From an uncultured Acetatifactor sp. (GTDB lineage: Bacteria > Bacillota > Clostridia > Lachnospirales > Lachnospiraceae): a stretch of DNA of 7,811 nt. The notes beneath the pieces were generated by a model. The model was not told the origin of the DNA, did no database searches, and was given only the letters and a program-made list of their open reading frames with translations. Where the stretch lies: NCBI GenBank assembly GCA_948896875.1, contig CAQUWW010000020.1:30562-38372 (forward strand), written 5' to 3'. Both the position numbers and the translations under genes were made by a program. Positions within the stretch are counted from its first letter, which is position 1. Each line of letters begins with the position of its first letter. Positions 1 through 5,938 of this stretch are shown piece by piece.

Positions 1-36
1 TCAAATTCAACTTTATGCACTTTTTCCGACCAAAGT

Positions 37-804
37 CTACAGCCGCCGGATATGAAATCCGCCATCCACGTCCAGCACACTTCCGGTGGTGTACAAAATC
101 TGGTCGGAGCAGAATACGCTTACCGCATTGGCCACATCCTCCGGCGTTCCCCAGCGTCTGATGGGAAATACGCCCTCTTCTATCATGGCGTCATACTTTT
201 CTTTAACCGCTCCAGTCATATCGGTGGCAATCACCCCCGGCCGAATCTCATGGACCAGAATTCCCTCCGGCGCAAGCCTGTCCGCAAAAAGCCGGGTAAT
301 CATGGAGACTCCGGCTTTGGAGATGCAGTACTCTCCTCTGGAAATGGAGGACACCTCCGCGGAACAGGAGCCAATATTGACAATAGTGCCTCTCTTCTTC
401 CCCGTCTGCTCCTGCCGCAGCATCTGCTTTGCCACCAACTGTGTCAGAAACAAGGTGCCCTTTGTGTTGATTCCCATCACCCGATCAAAGCTTTCCTCTT
501 CCATTTCCAGCAGGTCCTTTCGCTCCAGCGGTGCTACTCCGGCATTGTTCACCAGCACATCCACCCTTCCGAATACCCGAAGCGTCTCCTCCAGAAGCCT
601 CTTCCTGTCTTCGGCCGAGGCAATGCTCCCCTGCACATAATGCCAGCAGATATCCAGCTTCGTCAGTTCATTTAATGCTTCCTCATATTTTTCCTGCTCA
701 CCTGTGGCCAGCATCACAATTCCGTACCCGTCCTGCCCCAGCCTCCTGGCAATGGCATAGCCGATTCCTCTGCTTGCACCGGTGACAATGGCTATTTTCT
801 TCAT
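37..804 (-). CDS. Short-chain dehydrogenase/reductase (SDR), FabG-like
   Basis: This is a classical SDR of 255 residues. The nucleotide-binding motif TGASRGIG is at 8-15 and NNAG at 86-89. The catalytic set is complete: Asn113, Ser146 (in NIGS), Tyr159 and Lys163 (YCISK). PG at 189-190 and the C-terminal GSVLDVDGGF are also typical. The stretch from EYCISKAG through RPGVIATDMTGAVKEKYDA to RWGTPEDV resembles a subgroup often annotated as 3-ketoacyl-ACP reductase but found in sugar-catabolic operons. With no fatty-acid genes here, a role in interconverting a hydroxyl and a ketone on the imported substrate is more likely. A GGGGAG site lies 8 bases before the ATG. No terminator is visible in the 36 bases left after the stop, so the operon may continue. 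Confidence 0.94.
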   Translation of the reverse strand: MKKIAIVTGASRGIGYAIARRLGQDGYGIVMLATGEQEKYEEALNELTKLDICWHYVQGSIASAEDRKRLLEETLRVFGRVDVLVNNAGVAPLERKDLLEMEEESFDRVMGINTKGTLFLTQLVAKQMLRQEQTGKKRGTIVNIGSCSAEVSSISRGEYCISKAGVSMITRLFADRLAPEGILVHEIRPGVIATDMTGAVKEKYDAMIEEGVFPIRRWGTPEDVANAVSVFCSDQILYTTGSVLDVDGGFHIRRL

Positions 805-884
805 CTCGTTTTCTCCCCATTCCTTCTCTTTCCTGGTGTTCCCTTGTCAAATGAAGCAACATGTTTTCTTTTCGGAAATGCATC

Positions 885-1094
885 TTATAAATGGTCAGCA
901 TAATATTCATTCAAATGATTTCTGATATCCCGCGGGGTAACCGGAACTTCCGTATCTAAAAAAGGATACTCTAAATGCAATTTTTTGTCCTCAGATAGTA
1001 TGTGCACCCTGTGGCCATGTTCATTGATTCTCACATACCAATAATAATTTCTTCCCTCATATACTATTTTACGTTTATTTTTACCGGATACCAT
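885..1094 (-). CDS. Small protein of unknown function, 69 residues
   Basis: I recognise no family. The protein begins MVSGKNKRKIVYEGRNYYWY and ends NHLNEYYADHL. It is hydrophilic, rich in Tyr, His and charged residues, and has no membrane segment, signal peptide or cysteine. The pattern of alternating strands (KIVYEGRNYYWYVRI, then RVHILSEDKKLHLEYPF) followed by a helix-like C-terminus after TPRDIRNHL suggests a compact beta-beta-alpha fold; that is inference. The ATG at 1094 has GAGGG 4 bases upstream. The frame stays open farther upstream into the flavin oxidoreductase gene, and an in-frame GTG at 1118 would add eight residues but has no good site. It lies 53 bases after the oxidoreductase stop and 80 before the dehydrogenase, so it is co-transcribed with both. 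It looks like a real gene with moderate confidence. Confidence 0.65.
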   Translation of the reverse strand: MVSGKNKRKIVYEGRNYYWYVRINEHGHRVHILSEDKKLHLEYPFLDTEVPVTPRDIRNHLNEYYADHL

Positions 1095-1120
1095 ATTTCC
1101 CTCACAAATTTCCCTCACAA
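1095..1120 (-). repeat. Perfect 13-bp tandem duplication containing the ribosome-binding site
   Basis: ATTTCCCTCACAA occurs twice with no gap, at 1095-1107 and 1108-1120 as written. On the minus strand each copy carries GAGGG, so the small gene just downstream has two identical candidate ribosome-binding sites. The nearer one lies only 4 bases from the ATG at 1094. The farther one is 17 bases away, too far for that ATG. Confidence 0.95.
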
Positions 1121-1147
1121 GAAAGATTCTGCCTTTGACAAAATTTT

Positions 1148-2485
1148 TCAGCCACCGGCAGTTTCCTTCTGATATTCCCTGTAATATTGCAGGTAGACTT
1201 CCCCGTCCCGCACGATACAGCCGGTAGGTTTCCCCGCCCGGATCAGGTCGCCGCATTTTCCGCAGGCCACGCATGTCCTGCCGGCATCCATCCGGCCCGT
1301 CTCCAGAATCTGCCTGGGAAACGCCGGATTGGCGAAGGACATACGACCGAACAGCATATTGTCGCACAGTCCCTCCTCCACGGCCCCCGCCGCATACAAA
1401 TCAGAGTACTGACGCAAGTAGGAGGGACCGGAGGCAGAGATAAACATCCCCGGCACCGCCTTTTTCACTTCTCCTATGCCCTGAATGATTCTGGCCACGC
1501 CATACAGCGGATGCTCCTGTGGAATATATTTCCCCCCGTCAAAGGGTCTCGTCACATGGGTGCTGACATAGGGATTTCCCATGGTCAGGTTCACCATAGG
1601 CAGACCGTACTCTTCGTGAAGCAGCCGAATCAGCCGAATGGGCTCCTCCATATCCGGCTCATCTCCCGCCCCTTCTTTCACGCCGAAGCCATAGGGCCAG
1701 GCAAATCCGTCATAGATCCCGATTCTGGCTGTCACCAGGAAATCATTGTTCTCGTGGACCTTTGCGGCACTTATGCCGTTTCTCAGAAGCCGGGTCCGGT
1801 TCTCGAAGCTTCCTCCGTACAGGCCGGGCCGACGATAAGCGGACATAAGCTCCATCAGAAGATAGCCATGACAGGCTTTCACATCCACAGCGTCAAAGCC
1901 GGCCTCTTTTGCCAGCAACGCCGCCTCCCCGAACTTTTCCTCCAGACCTTTCAGATAATCGTCGGAGACAATGCAGCTATCATCCGCCGGGCGCAGCTTC
2001 TCATACTCAGGATGTCTATAGGCAATCAAAGGTGCCGGCCGGCCCTCCGGGTTGGAATAGCGGCCGCTGTGATTGGCCTGCATGACCAGGTAGGGTGCAA
2101 AGCCATTGGCCCGGATTCCCGCCTCCTTAATAGCAGATGTGAACTTTTTATAATTCTCAAGATTGTCCCGGGTCAGCATCAGCTGGTGCTCGCTGGAGCG
2201 TCCCTCCGGCACAATGGAAATGGCCTCGAACCAGATCATGCCGCTGGCTCCCTCCGCCTCCCGCACATACCTCCGCAGCGTCAGTTCAGAAGGCGAACCG
2301 TCTACCAGTCCGTCCGCGCCCTCCATCGGGGCAATGCCCATGCGGTTCTCCAATATGACATTCCCGAAAGAGACTCTTTCTTTCAGCACATGGGTGTCCG
2401 CCCCAAAGGGAAGATGAATCTGCAGTTCCTCTGCCCTGGCTTTGATTTCGTCCAGGCTTTTGTATGTAAATCTCTCATGCTTCAT
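1148..2485 (-). CDS. Old-yellow-enzyme family NADH:flavin oxidoreductase with C-terminal 4Fe-4S motif, no pyridine-nucleotide domain
   Basis: This is an FMN-dependent TIM-barrel oxidoreductase of 445 residues. Family landmarks are GIAPMEG (50-56) at the FMN site, QANHSGRYS (136-144), CHGYLLMELMS (205-215), YGGSFENR (223-230) and the phosphate-binding strand around LFGRMSFANP (378-387). After the barrel, Cys405, Cys408, Cys411 and Cys423 form a C-x2-C-x2-C-x11-C cluster motif like that of trimethylamine dehydrogenase and 2,4-dienoyl-CoA reductase. Those enzymes, at roughly 650 residues or more, carry further flavin or nucleotide domains for electron input; this one stops 22 residues after the last cysteine. 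It therefore needs another electron donor or binds NAD(P)H directly at FMN. Members of this family typically reduce activated C=C bonds. An AGGTGA ribosome-binding site precedes the ATG. The substrate is unknown. Confidence 0.93.
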   Translation of the reverse strand: MKHERFTYKSLDEIKARAEELQIHLPFGADTHVLKERVSFGNVILENRMGIAPMEGADGLVDGSPSELTLRRYVREAEGASGMIWFEAISIVPEGRSSEHQLMLTRDNLENYKKFTSAIKEAGIRANGFAPYLVMQANHSGRYSNPEGRPAPLIAYRHPEYEKLRPADDSCIVSDDYLKGLEEKFGEAALLAKEAGFDAVDVKACHGYLLMELMSAYRRPGLYGGSFENRTRLLRNGISAAKVHENNDFLVTARIGIYDGFAWPYGFGVKEGAGDEPDMEEPIRLIRLLHEEYGLPMVNLTMGNPYVSTHVTRPFDGGKYIPQEHPLYGVARIIQGIGEVKKAVPGMFISASGPSYLRQYSDLYAAGAVEEGLCDNMLFGRMSFANPAFPRQILETGRMDAGRTCVACGKCGDLIRAGKPTGCIVRDGEVYLQYYREYQKETAGG

Positions 2486-2510
2486 GCTCTTTTCACCTGT
2501 GCCTTTCTTT

Positions 2511-2542
2511 GTAACAGTTCAGTGCCCTGTCTGAACTGTTAC
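2511..2542 (-). repeat. Perfect 12-bp inverted repeat with 8-base spacer before the flavin oxidoreductase gene
   Basis: The arm GTAACAGTTCAG (2511-2522 as written) is exactly inverted at 2531-2542, around the spacer TGCCCTGT. Its near edge is 25 bases before the ATG at 2485. On the minus strand it is followed by AAAGAAAGG and not by a T-run, so it is not a terminator of this operon. A 9-bp direct repeat flanks it (CCTTTCTTT at 2502-2510 and 2542-2550, sharing one base with the outer arm). It could be a repressor operator, an RNA stem in the leader, or a small mobile palindromic element. The sequence alone does not decide. Confidence 0.9.
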
Positions 2543-2555
2543 CTTTCTTTATTTA

Positions 2556-2705
2556 TCACGGCACACAGCCCCATCCATATCTACTACGTGTAACAGGGTC
2601 CGCAGGCCTGGTATCCGCCACAAAACAAATATAACATCGTTCCTCCATCACCGTCAATCTCGTCTTATAAATTCCTTCAAGCCCCGGATCAAAAGAATAT
2701 TTCAT
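2556..2705 (-). CDS. Possible 49-residue protein overlapping the end of the Gfo/Idh/MocA gene
   Basis: An ATG at 2705 overlaps the last 17 bases of the dehydrogenase gene in another frame. It opens a 49-residue frame starting MKYSFDPGLEGIYK and ending in SRYGWGCVP. It has three cysteines, two of them as CYIC. The overlap would suit translational coupling, but the upstream sequence (GGAAGCCCC before the ATG) is only a modest ribosome-binding site. The codons (CTT, TTG, CGA, AGA, AGT) look unlike the neighbouring genes, and a candidate promoter overlaps the middle of the frame. I recognise no family. It may be chance. Confidence 0.2.
   Translation of the reverse strand: MKYSFDPGLEGIYKTRLTVMEERCYICFVADTRPADPVTRSRYGWGCVP
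2628..2657 (-). promoter_or_regulatory. Candidate sigma-A promoter for the flavin oxidoreductase gene
   Basis: On the minus strand TTGACG (2657-2652) and TATATT (2633-2628) are separated by 18 bases. Each matches the housekeeping consensus at 5 of 6 positions, the best such pair I found in any gap of the window. Transcription would begin near 2621 and give an untranslated leader of about 135 bases before the ATG at 2485. This would let the last three genes be expressed apart from the transporter. No TG extension is present, and it has not been tested against chance matches. Confidence 0.45.
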
Positions 2706-3876
2706 GGGGCTTCCGGGCCCAGGCGATCTTCTCCTCATAAGGCAAACTACCCTTCCGCCAGCAATTATCCAAAGCTTCTCCCAGCCCCTTGCAAGTGTAT
2801 TGAGCTGCCTCTTCGTCATAGTCGATATCCCCTTCCGGAAAACGGGGAGTCTCTGGAAAGCTTTCGTTCAATCCCCAGATACATTTCAAATGCGGCAATG
2901 TGGTCTCTGCCATGCAGGACAGCGGTTCTTCCTTCCGTATGGCCCGCTCCATGCAATAAAGCTTCCCCATCCCGTCCCTCCCAGGCATTCCATAATTTAT
3001 GATTTGACCGTCAGCAAGGCACCCCCTCATGGTACCCTGCCCCTCCTCATTTTCCAAAATCACTGTCCCCCTTTCCCCTTCCATAATAAATTCGGGATCT
3101 CTGGCCTGTACCTGGGGAACCGCATGCGTTGCATAGAACAGCAGCTCTGCGCCCTCCGCCGTATCAACCCGCAGTGCACAGGTGTCAAACATATCGATGA
3201 GATTGGCACGGTACACCTCGGCTTCCATCTTCTGCGGCTCCGCACTCTGCGGAATCTGACCGCCGCATAGAAACAGCATATTATGCAGATAATGGGCTGC
3301 TGCGTTGGAAGCCACACTGTCCAGAATCCACTCTCCGGTATCCAGCCTTCTCTTCCCCGCCCAACCGGTACTCCGGCGATAGTATTCCAGTCCCCGGGGA
3401 AAGCAGACAATGGTACGGATTCTGCGAATCCTGCCATACCGGCCTTCCAGAATATCCTGTTTTAACCTCAGAACAGCTTCATCGAAGGACCACTGAAAAC
3501 CTATTGCCAGCTTGCAGCCGGTACGATTCCTGGCTTCTATCATAATCCGGGCATCCTCCGGACAGGCGCAGATGGGTTTCTCGCACAGAACATCACTGCC
3601 CTGTTCCATACAATATTCGGCCTGTTGGGCATGCAGGTAGACAGGAGTCACAAGGACTGCCAGCTCTGCCCTGTGTGTCCGGTAGAACTCCTCTAATGTG
3701 TGGAAAATCGGAATTCCTCTGTCACGAAGTTCCCGGGCTGTCTCTCCCGTACCTGCATACGGGTCCACAGCCCCTGCGACCTGAAACACTTTCGCTCTGG
3801 CACTGTATAGCAGTTCTTTGATATAGAACTGACCGAAGCCTCCGATTCCTACCAATAATATGGTTGTCTTCCGCAT
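2689..3876 (-). CDS. Gfo/Idh/MocA family NAD(P)-dependent oxidoreductase
   Basis: This is a cytoplasmic two-domain dehydrogenase of 395 residues, acting on sugars, cyclitols or glycosides. The N-terminal Rossmann fold starts at once (RKTTILLVGIGGFG), with the nucleotide-binding glycines at 10-15. The family motif EKP is at 99-101 (VLCEKPICACPEDA). The second domain begins around residue 125. Its active-site segment is unusual: most members have Asp-x3-His, but here Asp186 is followed by Ser at 190 and the His comes at 195 (LDSVASNAAAHYLHNMLFL). The protein also holds about 13 cysteines. The gene lies 99 bases after the second permease gene and should share its transcript. A likely role is oxidation of a hydroxyl on the imported substrate, or the reverse reaction. 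The family is certain; substrate, cofactor preference and direction are unknown. Confidence 0.94.
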   Translation of the reverse strand: MRKTTILLVGIGGFGQFYIKELLYSARAKVFQVAGAVDPYAGTGETARELRDRGIPIFHTLEEFYRTHRAELAVLVTPVYLHAQQAEYCMEQGSDVLCEKPICACPEDARIMIEARNRTGCKLAIGFQWSFDEAVLRLKQDILEGRYGRIRRIRTIVCFPRGLEYYRRSTGWAGKRRLDTGEWILDSVASNAAAHYLHNMLFLCGGQIPQSAEPQKMEAEVYRANLIDMFDTCALRVDTAEGAELLFYATHAVPQVQARDPEFIMEGERGTVILENEEGQGTMRGCLADGQIINYGMPGRDGMGKLYCMERAIRKEEPLSCMAETTLPHLKCIWGLNESFPETPRFPEGDIDYDEEAAQYTCKGLGEALDNCWRKGSLPYEEKIAWARKPHEIFF

Positions 3877-3884
3877 TTTCCAAT

Positions 3885-3889
3885 CTCCC
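3885..3889 (-). promoter_or_regulatory. Ribosome-binding site that sets the start of the Gfo/Idh/MocA gene
   Basis: GGGAG on the minus strand stands 8 bases before the ATG at 3876. An in-frame GTG at 3900 lies before this site and has only a weak purine stretch ahead of it. Starting at 3876 also puts the Rossmann motif at the usual distance from the N-terminus. Confidence 0.75.
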
Positions 3890-3975
3890 TTTACTCTCAC
3901 TAGCTATCTCATTTCCGAACAGATATCTCCAACCTGATTCTCCACATTTCCCATATGGTCTCACAGAATATTGGT

Positions 3976-4815
3976 CTATCCCTTCACCCCCGTGGTACTG
4001 ATTCCCTCCACCAGGCTCTTCTGAAATACAAAAAACAGAACCAGCACCGGTATCAGAGAGCAGAAGGACATGGCAAACATTGGCCCGTAATTGGTACCGT
4101 TCTCATCGCCGAACAGTTTAATGGCGTAAGAAACCGGATACATGGCCGGTTTGTTCAGATACAATAATGCGCCCATAAAGTCGGACCAGGAGCCCATAAA
4201 AGCCAGTACTGCAACAGTTGCCATGGCCGGTTTTATCAGCGGAAGTATGATCCGGTAAAACAATGCCGGCCGATTACAGCCGTCCACAATTGCGGCCTCA
4301 TCCATTTCTCTGGGAATATTTTTCATGAACTGCATCAGCATAAAGACATAAAACGCGCTTCCCGTAAAGCAGGGAACAATAATCGGCAGATAAGTCCCCA
4401 CCCATCCCAGCTTATTGTACAGGCTGTACTGAGGAATCATAAGTACCTGCGAAGGCAGACACATGGTCAGTATCATCAGCACAAACCAGAATTTCCTCGT
4501 ACGAAATTTTATCCGGGCAAACCCGAAAGCCGCCAGCGTGGAAGACACCACGATACCGATGGTAGAGCAAATGCTGATCAGAAAAGAATTCTTAAAAAAT
4601 GCCGTAAAGGTAAGTCGTCCCACCCCTTTCCATCCCTGGGCATAGTTGGAAAATGCCCAGGATTGTGGAATCAGGCTGTAAGGAGAAGCATAATACTCCG
4701 CATTTGTTTTCAGAGAAGAACCGAGTAGCCAGAGCAGCGGGTAAATCATGACAAAGCTGCCGAGAATCATTCCCGTGTGATAAAGAATCGTCAGTATTCT
4801 CTTTTTCTTTTTCAT
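3976..4815 (-). CDS. Sugar ABC transporter permease, MalG/UgpE type
   Basis: This is the second membrane subunit of the importer, 279 residues, a normal length for MalG-like proteins. A Lys-rich start (MKKKKR) precedes the first membrane segment at about residues 8-32. Later segments lie near 75-100, 110-135, 140-163, 196-220 and 245-266. The EAA loop is EAAIVDGCNRPALFYRIILP (173-192), and the family-typical PREMDEAA context is intact. The C-terminus ends in EGISTTGVKG, which closely follows the usual G-x-T-x-G-A-V/I-K-G tail of this family. The message carries an AAGGAA ribosome-binding site before the ATG. Together with the preceding permease it should form the membrane channel for the substrate captured by the lipoprotein. 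Confidence 0.95.
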   Translation of the reverse strand: MKKKKRILTILYHTGMILGSFVMIYPLLWLLGSSLKTNAEYYASPYSLIPQSWAFSNYAQGWKGVGRLTFTAFFKNSFLISICSTIGIVVSSTLAAFGFARIKFRTRKFWFVLMILTMCLPSQVLMIPQYSLYNKLGWVGTYLPIIVPCFTGSAFYVFMLMQFMKNIPREMDEAAIVDGCNRPALFYRIILPLIKPAMATVAVLAFMGSWSDFMGALLYLNKPAMYPVSYAIKLFGDENGTNYGPMFAMSFCSLIPVLVLFFVFQKSLVEGISTTGVKG

Positions 4816-4841
4816 ATTCGAAATTTCCTTTCTGCTTTTTC

Positions 4842-5780
4842 TTAATCCTGATCATCCTGATAATAAACCCAGCCGGAAGATGACCGAAATACAAGGGCCG
4901 TGAGAAAGGCAATAATGACCAGCATAAACCATGCCATTGCACTTGCATATCCGAATTTCCTATAGGAAAATGCCTGTGTATACAGATTCAGTCCATAATA
5001 TAAGGTAGAGTTCATAGGCCCTCCCTCCGTGATCAGATAGGCCGAATTAAAGGCCTGCAGCGAACCGATAATGCCGTTTACCAGGTTAAAGAAAATACAG
5101 GAGGACAGCATGGGCAATGTGATTTTGGTAAAGCGTTTCCAGGCCCCCGCTCCATCCATGATAGCCGCCTCATAATAGGTCTGGGGAATCTCCTTGATTC
5201 CCGCCAGAAAGATCAGCATGGAGGAGCCAAACTGCCATACTCCCAGCAGAATCAACACATACAGTGCCGTTGACGGATTTTTCAGCCAGTTCACCGACTC
5301 CAGGCCAAATACCCCCAATATACTGTTAATGGCACCCTCCTTGCCCCAGAGTATTTTCCATGTCATGGCAATGGCAACGCTTCCCCCCAGCACAGAAGGA
5401 ATATAAAATGCTATTCGATAAGCGCCGATGCCTCCCACCGCCTTTGACAGCAGAACTGCAACCAGCAGCGCAAATCCCAGTTTTAACGGTATCTGTATGA
5501 TTGCGAAGCGAAAAGTAACCTTTAAAGAAATCCAGAATTTATCATCATCAGTAAACATTGTCACAAAATTTCGAACTCCCGTCCATTGCGGAGTATTCAA
5601 ACCGTCAAAATCTGTAAAGGCCAAAAACAGCGAGTAAAAAAATGGAATGGCGGTGAAAACCAATAATCCAATGATAACAGGAGAAATAAATGCATAGCCT
5701 GCCAGCATATTTTTCCATTCCCTTTTATGTATCCCTGTTCTATTTGGCTCTAAACTGCGTTTTATCTGTTCTTTTTCCAT
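4842..5780 (-). CDS. Sugar ABC transporter permease, MalF/UgpA type
   Basis: This is the first membrane subunit of the importer, 312 residues from the ATG chosen by its GGAGG site. The N-terminus is a charged cytoplasmic tail (MEKEQIKRSL). Hydrophobic segments follow, beginning with YAFISPVIIGLLVFTAIPFF at about residues 29-48 and continuing to a last one around residues 280-298. The cytoplasmic EAA loop, which docks on the ATPase, is clear: YEAAIMDGAGAWKRFTKITLP at about residues 203-223, with the conserved Gly at 210. Near the C-terminus the LITEGGP motif (249-255) is typical of MalF-like subunits. It lies 26 bases upstream of the second permease gene and surely forms a heterodimer with it. 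No ATPase gene accompanies the pair here. Confidence 0.95.
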   Translation of the reverse strand: MEKEQIKRSLEPNRTGIHKREWKNMLAGYAFISPVIIGLLVFTAIPFFYSLFLAFTDFDGLNTPQWTGVRNFVTMFTDDDKFWISLKVTFRFAIIQIPLKLGFALLVAVLLSKAVGGIGAYRIAFYIPSVLGGSVAIAMTWKILWGKEGAINSILGVFGLESVNWLKNPSTALYVLILLGVWQFGSSMLIFLAGIKEIPQTYYEAAIMDGAGAWKRFTKITLPMLSSCIFFNLVNGIIGSLQAFNSAYLITEGGPMNSTLYYGLNLYTQAFSYRKFGYASAMAWFMLVIIAFLTALVFRSSSGWVYYQDDQD

Positions 5781-5788
5781 CCGAATAT

Positions 5789-5793
5789 CCTCC
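5789..5793 (-). promoter_or_regulatory. Ribosome-binding site that sets the start of the first permease gene
   Basis: GGAGG on the minus strand lies 8 bases before the ATG at 5780. The in-frame ATG at 5795 overlaps this site and has no well-placed site of its own, so the downstream ATG is preferred. Confidence 0.75.
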
Positions 5794-5893
5794 ATATCAC
5801 CGGCTTTCCCGGGACAGACTTCCGGCTGGCCCGGGCTTTTGCAGCAGCTTGGGCAGCGCCAAAACTGCCGCGAGAAGTTACCTCGTAAGAGCG

Positions 5894-5919
5894 AAAGGGC
5901 AGAAATTTTTCCGCCCTTT
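5894..5919 (-). other. Intercistronic mRNA hairpin after the binding-protein gene
   Basis: On the minus strand AAAGGGC (5919-5913) pairs with GCCCTTT (5900-5894). The stem extends inward through a G-U pair and GAA/TTC, giving about 11 pairs around an AAAT loop. It starts about 20 bases after the stop codon of the binding-protein gene. No T-run follows it (the next bases are CGCTCTTACG), so it is a poor intrinsic terminator. In transporter operons a hairpin here commonly protects the upstream message and raises the binding protein above its permeases. That role is inferred. Confidence 0.6.
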
Positions 5920-5938
5920 TTCCCAAGCCATTTTCCTT

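Noticed and set aside
1..20. Possible start of a next gene (GTG at 20, minus strand, after GGAAAAA)
   Set aside because: Only six codons are visible before the edge and the ribosome-binding site is weak, so a gene cannot be supported.
698..910. 70-residue Cys- and His-containing frame on the minus strand
   Set aside because: Its second half is the SDR gene read in another frame, and it has no good ribosome-binding site. The clustered Cys and His come from SDR codons.
885..1367. 160-residue version of the small unknown gene
   Set aside because: Its first 90 or so residues overlap the flavin oxidoreductase in another frame and look like shadow sequence. The ATG at 1094 has a ribosome-binding site next to it.
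2511..2542. Palindrome as a terminator for the Gfo/Idh/MocA gene
   Set aside because: On the minus strand it is followed by AAAGAAAGG, not a T-run, and the next gene's ribosome-binding site comes directly after.
2511..2555. Palindrome plus T-rich tail as an intrinsic terminator on the plus strand
   Set aside because: The tail (CTTTCTTTATTT) is interrupted by C and A, the stem is not GC-rich at its base, and no plus-strand gene exists to terminate.
1187..2593. Long open frame of 468 codons on the plus strand
   Set aside because: It is antisense to the flavin oxidoreductase gene, has no recognisable motifs and runs through the promoter and palindrome region. The minus-strand protein has a full set of family motifs.
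3722..3964. 80-residue frame spanning the gap before the Gfo/Idh/MocA gene
   Set aside because: Most of it overlaps the Rossmann domain out of frame; start context is poor and no family pattern is visible.
3877..3975. Possible riboswitch or promoter in the 99-base gap after the second permease gene
   Set aside because: It holds an 8-bp palindrome CCATATGG and short complementary ends, but no good -35/-10 pair and no stable stem beyond 5 bp.
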